A DNA stretch of 64,000 nt from Scilla litardierei. Its lineage: Eukaryota > Streptophyta > Magnoliopsida > Asparagales > Asparagaceae. The DNA is taken from NCBI GenBank assembly GCA_030789695.1, contig CM061132.1:153024597-153088596 (forward strand), read 5' to 3'. The notes beneath the pieces are model-generated. The model made no database searches. It saw only the letters and a program-made list of their open reading frames with translations, and was not told the origin of the DNA. Position 1 is the stretch's first letter; every line of letters begins with the position of its first letter. Of the stretch, positions 20,736-32,301 are shown in pieces. A program made the translations under genes and the position numbers.

Positions 20736-22540
20736 TGATCACTCCTTATTTTACACCTTTTTCCGCATGATTGCATGCCATTTAGATCGCTCAAATCACG
20801 CTTTTCACGATTTATCGACAATATTGCGATACTTTTCACGATTTGTTGTTTTTGTCGTATTTCAGGAGATTTGGAGCGATTTGGAGTGATCCCGTGATAC
20901 ACCTACTCCAGAGTGTCACCGATGACCTCCCCGAGGGGTATTTTGCTACTGGAGAGGAGCGAAAGAAGAAAGAACGTCGCAGGAGCGACGAGGAGGCAAA
21001 AACAAGCTGTTTGGGCATTTTTGGTGTCTCACTCGGCCGAGTGAAGGAGTCACTCGGCCGACCAGCGAGACACCGCTCGACCGACCGGATCGGACACGTT
21101 TTATGTGTGCATTCGGCCGAGCGTCGGAAGCCACATCGGCCGAGTGACGAGACCCCGTCCACCCGAGTGGCACTTAGACGACGCCCATCAAAAAGTGCCA
21201 ACTTACTGTTTTTCGTCTGCCTGAGCTTCAGAAGACCCACTCGGCCGAGTGGAAAATGCCGACCGCCCGAGTACATAGAAGCCATCGGCCGAGTGACGAC
21301 AACTCACTCGGCCGAGCCGCCCCCGAAGTGAAGACCCCCGAAGACCAAGACTTACTGGAAATTTTCAGGGTTTGTCACTCGGCCGAGTGCGACGCGCTGC
21401 CTGTAGCGAAAATTGCGATTTTCAGGCTGCGCAGGGGCATTTTGGTCACAGTTTTTTGGACGATTTTGGGGGGTATTTAACCCCTGTTTTTACCCTAGGT
21501 TAGAGAGCTTTTCTCTTTACTTTTTGGCAGCTTTTTAGATTAAAATTTTGATGTTTTGATTCTTGTGATTGGAGAGGAGAAGAAAGTTTATTTTTGTTGG
21601 ATTCTTGGAGAACTCTATTGGTTTGTCTCCCTCTCCATTAAAAATCTCATTTTTATTGCATATTTGAATATTGTGATGAATTCTCTTGCTATTTCAATTG
21701 TTTATTCTTGCATTTGTGATATGAATTGTGAGTAGTCTATACGTCTTGGGGCGTGGGGATGAACCCTACGAGCCCAATTTCTTATTTGTGATGAATTGGT
21801 AGAAATATTGCTAGAATTGCTATTAGGGTTGGATTGGGATCGATTTACTACGGATAGCTAGGTGTTCATATCGATTGGGATTTGCAAGAGATTGGATCCC
21901 AATTCGATAGGAAACCCTAGAAATCCGAATTGGGTTGGAATCGAGTTTCCGTAGTATCGGTTTGCAAGAGATTGGACCGATACTAGGGTTTTCAGTTGCA
22001 ATTCCATGCCGATACCCGTTTGCAAGAGATTGGACGGGTAGGAACTATCCCAACCTAGGTCGCGGCCCGAGTTTGCACGAGAGTGGGCTCGGGGCGCGAT
22101 TGAACGATGATGTTGATCCTAATGCTAGCTTGCCTAGGCTAGGGTTTGCAAGAGATTAGACCCAAACCTAGGATAGCTATAGACCGGTAACAACGCGAGA
22201 GCGTGAGCTAGGTTTTACATTCAGTTGCAACTAGTTCATCCGAAATTCTACCCTAGCAATGTTGATGCCAACGAATCACATTGACGAGATACGGTGAGTA
22301 GCGGGGATTCCCCATTCCCTAGGCGTCCTTTATTTGATTTTATATCCCCATATTTTGTCTGACGATTGTGACAGGATCGCCAAAGGCAAATTCTCTCTTT
22401 TCCGTTCTTAATAGCCAGGTTGTTCGGAGCAAGCACTTTCATTCGTCCTCCATGTGTTCGATAACCCGCTCGCCACTACACCGTGCGCTTGCGGTAAAAC
22501 TACAACCGTCGCTCCGGGACGTGTATCCGGGGTGCGATCA
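20736..22540 (+). repeat. 3' LTR of the Athila-like element
   Basis: 1805 bp. It is shorter than the 5' LTR by one 22-bp palindrome unit (present at 11303-11324, absent here) and one T. The TATA-like box is at 21474-21480 and the leader hairpins run from about 21890 to 22232. Confidence 0.95.
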
Positions 22541-22545
22541 ACTAC

Positions 22546-23066
22546 TTAGGGCAAGTAATCCCGCAAAATCTTCAGCGGATATTTCAAACCATATTTGCAG
22601 ATATTTCAAACCATATTTGCAGATTAATACCTTCAATCACATCTTCAGCAGATCTTATGCATACCAGCATACAACTGAATATCTGGAGAAGATTTAAATA
22701 ATAATACAAGATCTGAAACCATTCAAATAATAAATCTTCAACTCCCTGAAATCTGAACTATTTCGGGTAAAAATGAATGGAAAAATCTCCAGCAGATATT
22801 CAGTTATTACATCAATCAGTTCAGGATCCCCCGAGATTCTGGGCAACAAATCAGATCTGAAATCAACAAAACAAATCTGCAAACCAAAACTGAAATTCTG
22901 TACATAATCCAACATCCAGATCCCACATGTTGTAACTGATGTTGCAACATGACTTACAACATGACTGCTCAAACTGTTCATAAACTGTTCTGATTCCACA
23001 ACATGAACTCTCCAGATCTAGTGCCACTAATGCCAACTTATAGTTACAGAAATCAACCCAAAAATT
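22546..23066 (-). mobile_element. SIRE-like copia LTR, U3 side
   Basis: Continuation of the LTR at 10090-10661 across the Athila-like insertion. It contains the perfect palindrome ATGTTGCAACAT (22939-22950) flanked by partial copies (22926, 22957). There is also a short direct repeat (ATATTTCAAACCATATTTGCAG type) at about 22578-22623. The right boundary is not sharp; the next repeat is recognisable from about 23067. Confidence 0.55.
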
Positions 23067-23522
23067 TTCATGTTCGTAAGAATCAACTTTCTTCATAAAA
23101 CATGTAGTAAAGAATTCGTACATCCATACCAAACATATCGTGTAGCACTAAACATCTTAAAGCATGGTATACGAAACATAACATAGAGTGCTTAAACATC
23201 ATAAAGCATGATGTATGAAACATAACATAAAGGGGTAAACATCCTAAAGCATGATGTATGAAACATGACATAAAGTACTAAGCATCATAAAGCATGATGT
23301 AGGACACATAACATAAAGTACTAAACATCCTAAAGCATGGTATAGAAAACATAACATGAAATACTAAATATACTAAACATACTAAAAATACTAAACTTGA
23401 TACATATTAAACATACTAAACATGGTATGAGACATATTACACATAGAAGCATGTAGTTATGGCATGAACTGTACTAACATGGAAGCATGAAATTTGATGT
23501 CACCATCAAAGTATTATTACAC
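23067..23522 (-). mobile_element. Chromovirus-like LTR, U3 part (first piece)
   Basis: Similar to 34705-35160 further right. The two are copies of the same segment. It is interrupted at 23522 by the Athila-like element and continues at 31492. Confidence 0.6.
23151..23375. repeat. 43-bp minisatellite, five copies
   Basis: The core AAGCAT starts at 23160, 23204, 23247, 23290 and 23333, a period of 43-44 bp. A parallel array with the same spacing is at 34787-35010. Confidence 0.85.
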
Positions 23523-23884
23523 TGATCGGCCCCCGGATACACACACAGGAGACAGTCGTAGTTTTATCGCAAGGCACGGTGTAGTGGCAAGCGGGTATCG
23601 AACACGAGAAGGTGGTGTTGGCTCCAATCTATCTTAGGTTGGTTTGACTACGAAGGTTTTATTGGTGGATGTGGTTATGGTATGATGTAATGGAAATGGT
23701 GATGGATGTCGGTGTCGGTGATAGAGAAGTTGGATAAATGTCGATTCAAATTCAATATAATAAAAGAGTCTAGAGCTAGGAAATCCCCACTGCAGATCGT
23801 CATTCATCCTTGTAAATAGTGAATCTCAATATTACTAGACTTGTGTCGAGGTGGACTAGTCGTAACTGAATAGAGAACCAAGCT

Positions 23885-24215
23885 CACGCTCTCGCGCTAT
23901 TGCCGGTCTATAGCAACCTATATTAGGGCCCACTCTCGTGCAAACCCTAATCTAAGCCACTAGCATGAAGATCGACATCATCGTCCAATCGCACCTCGAG
24001 CACACTCTCGTACAAACTCGAGTTACGATCTAGGTTGTGATAGTTCGTATTTGTCCAATCTCTTGCAAACGAATATGGGTATAGATTTATAATAAAAATG
24101 CCAGCTTTGGTCCAATCTCTTGCAAACCAAGTCTAGTCAATCTCGATTATAAACCTAAATCGAATATCTAGGCCTACCCATCGATCGGAATCCAATCTCT
24201 TGCAAACCCAAATCA
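23885..24215 (-). other. Six-hairpin leader array of the second family
   Basis: In transcript order the loops are CAA-GAGA-TTG (near 24192), CAA-GAGA-TTG (24114), CAA-GAGA-TTG (24058), TAC-GAGA-GTG (24004), CAC-GAGA-GTG (23930) and CGC-GAGA-GC (23893). Number and order match the array at 11818-12165. At the fifth position CAA/TTG there corresponds to CAC/GTG here. Outer stems also pair, for example the unit around 24192, where 13 of 14 positions pair allowing G-U. Confidence 0.7.
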
Positions 24216-24584
24216 ATGGAAATTCCTAACTATACGTAATAAATCAATTATAACCTAATCCCTTTAGCAATTCCAGCAACATAGAGATTCATTCATCACA
24301 AATCTGAAATTAGATCCATATGGTTCATCCATTTGCCCTAGAACAGCGAATCTACTCAAGCATAGCAATAACGATAGAGAAATCGATAAAAACATTACTT
24401 GCATATATAAAGATATCAAATCAAAGATTCAAATAATAAAAATAAAGATACTTAGCTTTGATGAAGAACTTCAATCCCAATACAAGCTTTTAGATCCAAG
24501 AGGGGGCCTAGGGCATGACCTAACCTCTGAAATAATCCCTAAGAAAACATCATGGAACCCCTCTTTAATTACGGCTACAAACCT

Positions 24585-24593
24585 CTTATATAG
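24585..24593 (-). promoter_or_regulatory. TATA box of the 3' LTR
   Basis: The minus strand reads CTATATAAG, about 95 bp after the palindrome array in transcript direction. Confidence 0.6.
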
Positions 24594-24686
24594 CCCCCCC
24601 AAAACCCTAGCAAATAACCCTAGAAACCCTCTCAATTTCGTGCCCAAGTCAGCTCTGGCCACAACTTAAAATCTAGGCCCGCAGTC

Positions 24687-25318
24687 ACTCGGGCTGAGTG
24701 GGAATATGACTCGGCCGAGTAGAAATTCCAGCACTGCAGCATCAACTTGCAGAAATTCTCCATATTTCATCCGACCTCCGATTGGCGTGTTCTTGGCGGT
24801 GTTGGAACCATCATGAATCTACTATCCATAAAAATATGAGAAAAATAATTTGCATGCTGGAATGATAGCAGATTTCAAAAGAGTGAGAGGCTGTCTGAAA
24901 ATCTGGGCGCTCATGTCACTCGGCCGAGTAAAATTCCTCACTCGGCCGAGTAGGTTCTTCTACTATTCTCCCAAAACTCCAGAGAGTCTGCTTCGAAGTT
25001 GGGGTTTGGGCACTCTGGCACTCTATGTCACTCGGCCGAGTGGGATTCATCACTCGGTCGAGTGGGTCTTCTGCTGTGCTCCCCAGAATTCCAGAGAGTT
25101 CGCTTTGATTTCCTTCAGAAATTCTGACTCACTCGGGCGAGTGGAGTTCTCTACTCGGCCGAGTGGAATTCACCACTCGGCCGAGTGCATTATGGCACTC
25201 AGGTCAGGCAAATATTCTTCGTATCAGTCGTACTCGGTCGAGTACGCTGCTTCACTCGGGCGAGTGACTAGCGTGACTCAGACGAGTGACTAGCGTGACT
25301 CGGACGAGTGGCCTGTTT
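24687..25318 (-). promoter_or_regulatory. 22-bp phased palindrome array
   Basis: Palindromes of the CACTCGGCCGAGTG type with starts at 24917 and 24939; 25029 and 25051; 25130, 25152 and 25174; 25231, 25253, 25275 and 25297. Every listed neighbour within a group is exactly 22 bp away. Centres vary (GGCC, GGTC, GGGC, GGAC) while the CTC and GAG arms stay. Confidence 0.75.
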
Positions 25319-25610
25319 CTGGAATCCTTCCTTCTCCTCATCGCCTCCTCGATGATTCAATCGATCTTCTTCTTCTCCCGCTCATCGTCCATCGTCGTTA
25401 GCTCCTCACTAAGGCTATGAGCGATGATCCGGTACGCGTACAAGTCCATAGATCTCAATTTTGTTCCCGATCGCTCTATATTTCCTGAAATCCGACAAAA
25501 ACAAGAAATAGTGAAAGATAACATAATATCGTCGAATAATCATGAAAAGCACGATATGGGCGATCGAAATGATATGCAAACATGCAGAAAAAAGGTGTAA
25601 AATATGAACC

Positions 25611-25660
25611 GATCAAAATCCCCCAAGCTTACCTCTTACTCGTCCTCGAGGAAGATAAGT
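25611..25660 (-). other. 3' module and polypurine tract of the second element
   Basis: Reverse complement identical over 50 bp to 20691-20740, including the CTCG-AGGA-CGAG hairpin and AAGCTTGGGGGATTT, although surrounding internal sequence is not alignable. Confidence 0.75.
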
Positions 25661-26149
25661 AGAGAGACGAACTTGGAAGATGAAAACAAAGAAAATGAAA
25701 TGAAAGAAAAAGAATACGAAGTGAAAGGGGTCGCTAGATTATTCTCTCAGATCTCAAGCCATAAGCTACACATCACGATAACTTGGAAAATACGAATCAC
25801 ATGCTATAAAGATTTCATATCTTAATTAAACATGGTACTTGCAAGCTTTTAAGAACAACAAAGGGGACTCTCTAACTTCATACAATCAATTCATATCTAC
25901 ATCACGCATTTTATAGAATTTAATATACAAATGTTGGCGATGCACTTTTCAATCAAGAGTTATAACAGAAGCATATAAGAATCACACCAAGCATGCAGTG
26001 GAGAATCCAAAAAATCATGGCATTCACATATTTATATCAATTCATAAGAGATCTCTATAACTAAAGTATTTTGCTAAGTTTCAGCATTATCAAACTTTTC
26101 CATTCGTGCACCTCTCCACTCTAATGTCGCACTCACTGATATGGTCAAG

Positions 26150-26175
26150 TGAATTCACCCCCCAAGCTTAGCTTG
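26150..26175 (-). other. Internal purine tract of the second element
   Basis: The minus strand reads CTAAGCTTGGGGGGTG. One of four such tracts in this element. Confidence 0.5.
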
Positions 26176-26254
26176 AGGCATCACATCGAAAGTAATATGA
26201 TAGTGGAAAATGGGATTTTTGTCTTGGTTTTTCCAAGTATTTTGTGGCTCCAAT

Positions 26255-27060
26255 AATGAGATAGAGAAATATTTTTCTTTTTCTTTTTGAACTTTTTGTT
26301 TCTCATTTTTCTTTTTGGATTTTTGTAGGAGCTACATGATTTGTATTTTTGGTTTTTGGCTCCTTTTTGGCTTTTTGGACTTTTAGGAGCTAATTTTTTC
26401 TTTTGTGGGGATTTTTAGGAAATAGATGTGATATAAGTAGCTTTAGGAGGTGAACTCAAGTGATATGTAGAGAATAAAAAGGTATATGTGGAGAAGGAAA
26501 TGGTGTAACGCTTGGTTTACTCAAAGATGTGCACAAATGGTTCAACAAGATAATACATCAACTAAACTCAAATGTAAGCATGGATATTCTTAATCATTTC
26601 AATAAATAGTGAAGTCGAGTAGTAAAGTGTACCATCATATTAGGCATACAACAGAAGGTGAATAAGACAATAAGGCATATGCTTCCGATATACAATTGAT
26701 GCGTGAATCTTGGTGCACTTCCAACAAAAGCATAATAAACAATAATCCATACATTTAGATTCAATTAATATCATGCATTCATATAGAGGAATCATCAAAA
26801 GAATAGTAAGCAAGCACATGGATAGCAGGACTATAGAATACTCTAAGTAGCATGGCAAGGAATAATAAGCATCGTGTTGGTTGCTAAAGCAATAAGAGAT
26901 ATCATCATACGAAATTCATCTAGCGGAAGAAGAGAAAAGAAAATAAAGAAATAAAAGTAAAAGAGAGGAAAGAAAATAAAAACAAGCACACAATATGATG
27001 CATGAACACACACAAAAGGAAAATAAGATGGAAAATCAACAAGATGATGCAAAAATTTTG
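26255..27060 (-). other. AT-rich non-coding tail of the second element
   Basis: T-rich block (26260-26420) and A-rich block (26930-27000). No credible gene. It corresponds in position to 18596-20690 of the first element. Confidence 0.6.
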
Positions 27061-27118
27061 CAAAATTCTAAAAACCCTAAAAATAGAGTAAAAGTGCAAC
27101 TAAATGGAATGAAATGCA

Positions 27119-27155
27119 CTCCCCCAAGCTTAAACTTCACATTGTCCTCAATGTG
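27119..27155 (-). other. AGGA-loop stem plus internal purine tract
   Basis: On the minus strand a perfect 7-bp stem CACATTG-AGGA-CAATGTG (27138-27155) is followed by AAGTTTAAGCTTGGGGGAG. This is the best-paired copy of the module also found at 19051-19087 and 59289-59326. Confidence 0.7.
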
Positions 27156-27275
27156 ATCATAATTGAAGAATATGAGGAACAACGATAATAATAATGGGGT
27201 GAATGAAAAAATGATGAAATGAATGACATGAAATACTAATGCAACTACATGCAAATACAATGATGCATGAGAGCG

Positions 27276-27295
27276 CCTTCCCCCAAGCTTATACC
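27276..27295 (-). other. Further internal purine tract
   Basis: The minus strand reads TATAAGCTTGGGGGAAGG. Confidence 0.45.
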
Positions 27296-27579
27296 AAACA
27301 ATCCTTTTCGAATGACTTGATCAAAAATGTCATGGTTTTGCTAAGCAAGCTCGAGTCAAACGAATAAGAATGTGAGTGTTCACTTGAAAGAGATGCTCGA
27401 TGGTGATGAGCAAAAAGGTGGCACATATCGAAATGTGGAGGGGATAGCAATTAATATATATAATGGGTTTGGGGTGTAAAAAAATTTTGTTACCGTCATA
27501 TGAGGTGCTATTTATTCAAGCAAATCTATACGGTCATCTCGCTGTCGAGAGGATTCGTGTTTATTTAAAGCATAAAATA

Positions 27580-29021
27580 CTACACTACTGGATTGATATC
27601 ACCAATAGCAAAAGGCGGATCCAATATCCTTGTCGGTGCAGGCAACTGCTCCAACGGTTCCTTTCGTGGCTCCAACAGACACGTGTGTCCACGGACTCCA
27701 TCAGATTCCAGCAATGCGGCTCCCAGCACCTCTCCAAGGACTCCACATGTACCCTGCAAGAGATAAGCCGCATCAATCTGATGTGGATAATTCTTCCCCA
27801 AAATAAATGTATTCCAAAGAAGGTCATCAAAAGGAATGTTTAAAATTAATGATGGTTGGCAACACTTCCCTGGAAGTAAATCTCTACTCTCATGCACCTC
27901 GTCGATCAACTCCTCATTGTTTGCCTCAGGTTGTTCAGGTAGCTTTGGCATATAAGCGTGGGTCTCATCAAGCAACTCCTTATTATTGTCAGACTTATCC
28001 CATCGCACCTCCTGATCATATTCAATAGCATCAATGGGTGCTAACTCCTCGCTCTCCTCCTCGTATACATCCCATTGGGCCTCTTGATCATATGTATGCA
28101 TATCTTGCAAAAGGTGCAATGAGTCGTCAAAATCTGAATCATAGTAAACATCATACGCGGGAGGGGAATCAAATATAAAGGGCGAGGGAGTAAAGAGATC
28201 TCCCTTAAAGGGAGCCATAAGCTCTGTGGGATAGTCCTCGACGTCAGTGGAAGGGTGGTCCTCTGAGGGATGCTCAGCCTCTATAGAAGGTGGGGATGGC
28301 TGCGGCAGCTCGAAAGGAGGGGGCATAATTCGGGCTCCATCTGTGTGCAGATGTCATCATTCCAAGTCACGACCTCCTCGATGGTCTGCTCCACTACTGT
28401 AGGCATGGCCTCCTCAATAATATTCTCTGATGGTATAGGCTGCTCTAGCTCATGTGGGTGGCAAGGGGAGGCGACGACGGCACAAGGTGGCTCTATAGGC
28501 TCATGTATCTCGACCGTGGTGTAAAAATGGGTCTTGTGCCCCTCAACTAGAGCGTAGACTCCATCATCAATTGTTCCTGTAGGAGAGATACAATGAGTAA
28601 TAAAGTGTTGAAATTCGAGCTCAAAATGATCACCTGCTGTTATTGTTAATGGACCGGTTTCTCGAACTATGTCGACAATATTTCTCAATATGTCCCTATA
28701 TGTGTTCTCCTTCGGCAGCTCAGACGTCTCTATTTGTGGAGTGTTAATGGTGTAAAGGTGGATACAATCAACTTCAAGTGAAAAATGCACTCCGTCTATG
28801 ATAGTACCTGCATCAGAGACATTAGCCATAACAAAATCGATGAATACTTGGTCGGATGGTTTACCTACCAAAACGGTTAGCGAACCGGTAGATCGAGCAT
28901 CATCTATCATTTGTTCCAAGGTTGCTGCCAACTGCAGATCACTGAACTTTTCCACTTGCATCCTCCTCATAAACTCACGTGAGGGTCCCTTTAGCCTTCT
29001 AGCGAAGATATTAAACAACAT
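27580..29021 (-). pseudogene. Acidic extension protein of Athila-like element 2
   Basis: Two overlapping minus-strand frames, 28281-29021 (246 residues) and 27580-28326 (248 residues), look like one protein of about 480 residues broken by a frameshift near 28310. The first part begins in sequence that continues gag (FNIFARRLKGPSREFM, AATLEQMIDDA) and has repeated TIIDGVHF / TIDDGVYA segments. The second part is strongly acidic with a PSPPSIEAEHPSED zone. The C terminus (LEQLPAPTRILDPPFAIG) is echoed near 59440-59470 in the third Athila-like element. I do not recognise the domain. Its position right after gag suggests a gag-fused accessory region. Confidence 0.55.
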
Positions 29022-29340
29022 GGAACCATCTCACTCATGGTCTGACTCCGTCTGGAACAATCCTAAGATTTTTTTCGAACTTGCACAATGCTTCTCGGAA
29101 GGACTCTCCATCATCCTGATAACATGTATCGAGATATATGTAAGATTGTATAGAACCCGGTCACGTTTTCTTTGGAAGCACCATCGTTGCAACAACTGTA
29201 CCTGATCAAGCAAAGTAGACAACCTGGAAAAGACGTCAGTGGTACAAAGAGAGATAAAGAAAATAATAATATCATGTGGTGGGGAAAAATCTCTTTCTAT
29301 TTTTTTCTTTTTTTCTTTTGTTTATTTAACGTAATCTAAT
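29022..29340 (-). pseudogene. Decayed gag of the second element
   Basis: Between the PBS and the acidic frame, the minus strand shows a fragment (29031-29222) with spacing reminiscent of the gag C-terminal region (ESPSEKHCASSKKIL). No intact gag start remains. Weak support. Confidence 0.35.
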
Positions 29341-29381
29341 CAACCTAATTGTGACAAATTGGCACCGAACGGGAAACACCT

Positions 29382-29398
29382 CCCCGGCAACAGCGCCA
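29382..29398 (-). other. Primer-binding site, tRNA-Asp type
   Basis: The minus strand reads TGGCGCTGTTGCCGGGG, one mismatch to the complement of tRNA-Asp. It lies six bases inside the LTR end at 29405. Confidence 0.88.
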
Positions 29399-30467
29399 AA
29401 AACTTGATCGACCCCCAGATACACACACGGGAGACAGTCGTAGTTTTACCGCAAGCACACAGTGTAGTGACGAGCAGGTATCGAACACGAGGAGGTGGTG
29501 TTGGCTCCAATCTATATTAGGTTGGTTTGACTAGAGGGTTTTATTGGTGGATGTGGTTATGGTATGATGTAATGGAAATGGTGATGGATGTCGGTGTCGG
29601 TGACATAGAAGTTGGATAAATGTCGATTTAAATTCAATATAATAAAAGAGTATAGAGCTAGCAAATCCACACTGCGGATCGTCATTCATCCTTGTAAATA
29701 GTGAATCTCAATATTACTAGACTTGTGTCGAGGTGGACTAGTCGTAACTGAATAGAGAACCAAGCTCACGCTCTCGCGCTATTGCCGGTCTATAGCAACC
29801 TATATTAGGGCCCACTCTCGTGCAAACCCTAATCTAAGCCACTAGCATGAAGATCGACATCATCGTCCAATCGCACCTCGAGCACACTCTCGTACAAACT
29901 CGAGTTACGATCTAGGTTGTGATAGTTCGTATTTGTCCAATCTCTTGCAAACGAATATGGGTATAGATTTATAATAAAAATGCCAGCTTTGGTCCAATCT
30001 CTTGCAAACCAAGTCTAGTCAATCTCGATTATAAACCTAAATCAAATATCTAGGCCTTCCCATCGATCGAAATCCAATCTCTTGCAAACCCCAAATCGAT
30101 GAAAATTCCTAGCTATTTGTAATAAATCAATCACAACCTAACCCATTTAGCAATTTCAGCAACATAGAAATTCATTCATCACAATTCTGAAATTAGATCC
30201 ATAGGGTTCATCCCTTTGCCCTAGAACAGTGAATCTACTCAAGCATAGCAATAACTATAGAGAAATCGATAAAAACATTGCTTGCATATATAAAGATATC
30301 AAATTAAAGATGCAAATAATAAGAACATAGATACTTAGCTTTGATGAGGAACTTCAATCCCAATACAAGCTTTTAGATCCAAGAGGGGGCCCAGGGCATG
30401 GCCTAACCTCTGAAATAATCCCTAGGAAAACATCATGGAACCCCTCTCTAATGAAGGCTACAAATCT

Positions 30468-30476
30468 CTTATATAG
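30468..30476 (-). promoter_or_regulatory. TATA box of the 5' LTR
   Basis: CTATATAAG on the minus strand, about 95 bp beyond the palindrome array. Confidence 0.6.
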
Positions 30477-30567
30477 CCCCCCAAAACCCTAGCAAATAAC
30501 CCTAGAAACCCTCTCAATTTCGTGCCCAAAGTCAGCTCTGGCCGCAACTTAAAATCTAGGCCCGCAG

Positions 30568-31190
30568 TCACTTGAGTCGAGTGGGAATATGACTCGGCCG
30601 AGTAGAAATTCCAGCACTACAGCATCAACTTACAGAAATTCTCCAGATTTCATCCGACCTCCGATTGGCGCGTTCTTAGCGGCGTTGGAACCGTCATGAA
30701 GTCTACTATCCATAAAAAATATAAGAAAAATAATTTGCCTGTGATAGAAGATTTCAAAAGAGTGAGAGGCTGTCTGAAAATCTGGGTGCTCATGTCACTC
30801 GGCCGAGTAGAATTCCTCACTCGGCCGAGTGGACTTCCTACTCGGCCGAGTAGGTTTTTCTACTGTTCTCCCAAAATTCCAGAGAGTCTGTTTCAAAGTT
30901 GGGGTTTGGGCACTCTGGCACTCTGCGTCACTCGACCGAGTGGAATTCATCACTCGGCCGAGTGGGTCTTTTGCTGTGCTCCCCAGAATTCCAGAGAGTT
31001 CGCTTTGATTTCCTTCAGAAATTCTGACTCACTCAGGCGAGTGGGGTTCTCTACTAGGCCGAGTGGAATTCACCACTCGGCCGAGTGCATTATGGCACTC
31101 AGGTCAAGCGGAGTACTTCGTATTAGTCGTCCTCGGCCGAGTACGCTGCTTCACTCGGGCGAGTGACTAGCGTGACTCGGACGAGTGGCC
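30568..31190 (-). promoter_or_regulatory. Palindrome array of the 5' LTR
   Basis: Same organisation as 24687-25318. An additional unit near 30828-30850 (third of three consecutive CTCGGCCGAG sites) is missing from the other LTR, while one GACTCAGACGAGT unit of the other LTR is missing here. The array is thus the most length-variable part. Confidence 0.7.
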
Positions 31191-32301
31191 TGTTTCTGGA
31201 ATCCTTCCTTCTCCTCCTCGTCTCCTCGACGATTCTATCGATCTTCTTCTCCTCCCGCTTATAGTCCAACGCCGTTAGCTCCTCACTAAGGCTATGAGCG
31301 ATGCTCCGGTACGCATACAAGTCCCTTACGCTCATTTTTGCTCTCGATCGCTCCATATTTCCTGAAATATGACAAAAACAAGAAATAGTGAAAGATAATG
31401 TAATATCGTCGAATAATCGTGAAAAGCGCGATATGGGCGATCGAAATGGTATGCAAACATGCAGAAAAAGGTGTAAAATATGGACCGATCATACATACAC
31501 AAGGAAATAACAATGGCCCAACATGAAATGAAACATATGCATCCTAGAACATCATTCATTCTCATATGCATAGGAAAACAACAACATACATACTACCATA
31601 TGTTGCTATAATTAACATCATGTGCATGTGGCTACAATTAACATAATGGGCATGTAGAATATCTTGACATGGACCATAACATAACATAAACCATATTTAG
31701 TTAATAGGACAAGTTCATATGCTAATCATTATTTGTTTCATGATAAACACCATTTTTCATGCTAAACACTATTTTTCATGTTAACCATCATTTTGTACTA
31801 AACACTATTGTTTAATGACACATGGTAAAATTACATAAAGTTTTAAAGGAACAAGTAAGTACATTTTTAGCATTTGGGACCACATGAAAATAAACATCAT
31901 ATTTGAAACAATATACATACTCTAATTAACATCGTATTTGTTACAACTAACATCATGCTTACTAAGATTTAGAGTATGGATGCAACAAGTTTAAAAATAT
32001 TATTCCCAATTCTTTGAGTTGTGAATTTCTGCCCGAAATCAATATGGATAGATGGAAGGGTTTCTCCTTCTATAATTCCTATCGTTCTCCTCCTCCCACG
32101 TCTTCCCTTCTTTCTTCTATTTCTTCTCTTGTGCCATACAAAATGAGGGAGAGAGATGAGATGGTGCTCGGCCAAATGAGGGGAATAGAGGGGAGAAAGA
32201 TGCAAGGTCAATGAGTTGAGTGAAATGGAGAAAGAAAGAGATAGCTTACGTTCTTTAGTTTTCTATATTTAATCAATCAATTAATCTCTAATTACCATTA
32301 T

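Larger units (their letters stand above)
10662..22540 (+). mobile_element. Complete non-autonomous Athila-like LTR retrotransposon
   Basis: This 11,879-bp element is flanked by the direct repeat ACTAC (10657-10661 and 22541-22545). Both LTRs start TGATCACTCC and end GGTGCGATCA. The order inside is: tRNA-Asp PBS, gag-protease frame, a junction hairpin, a second palindrome array with its own TATA box, ORF2 of the Athila type, a 2-kb AT-rich tail and the polypurine tract. Reverse transcriptase, RNase H and integrase are absent, so it is non-autonomous. By eye the LTRs differ by roughly two dozen substitutions plus one 22-bp and one 1-bp indel, which suggests a fairly recent insertion. It interrupts a copia LTR. 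Confidence 0.93.
23523..25615 (-). repeat. 3' LTR of the second Athila-like element
   Basis: 2093 bp, plus-strand reading TGATCGGCC...AACCGATCA. It carries six leader hairpins (about 23890-24210), a TATA box (24585-24593) and a palindrome array (24687-25318). Confidence 0.93.
23523..31491 (-). mobile_element. Second Athila-like non-autonomous element
   Basis: 7969 bp on the minus strand. Flanks are TACAC (23518-23522) and TACAT (31492-31496). The uninterrupted paralogue at 35150-35170 reads ATTACATGCACAAGG, which shows that TACAT is the target duplication with one later change. It has a tRNA-Asp-type PBS, a decayed gag, a long acidic ORF in two frames, four purine tracts and no protease, reverse transcriptase or integrase. 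Confidence 0.92.
29405..31491 (-). repeat. 5' LTR of the second Athila-like element
   Basis: 2087 bp. Leader hairpins lie at about 29770-30100, the TATA box (CTATATAAG on the minus strand) at 30468-30476, and the palindrome array at 30568-31190. Confidence 0.93.

Noticed and set aside
24917..25318. Regular 22-bp repeats resembling a CRISPR array
   Set aside because: Repeats are 14-bp palindromes with 8-bp spacers in a eukaryotic LTR, with no cas genes; not CRISPR.
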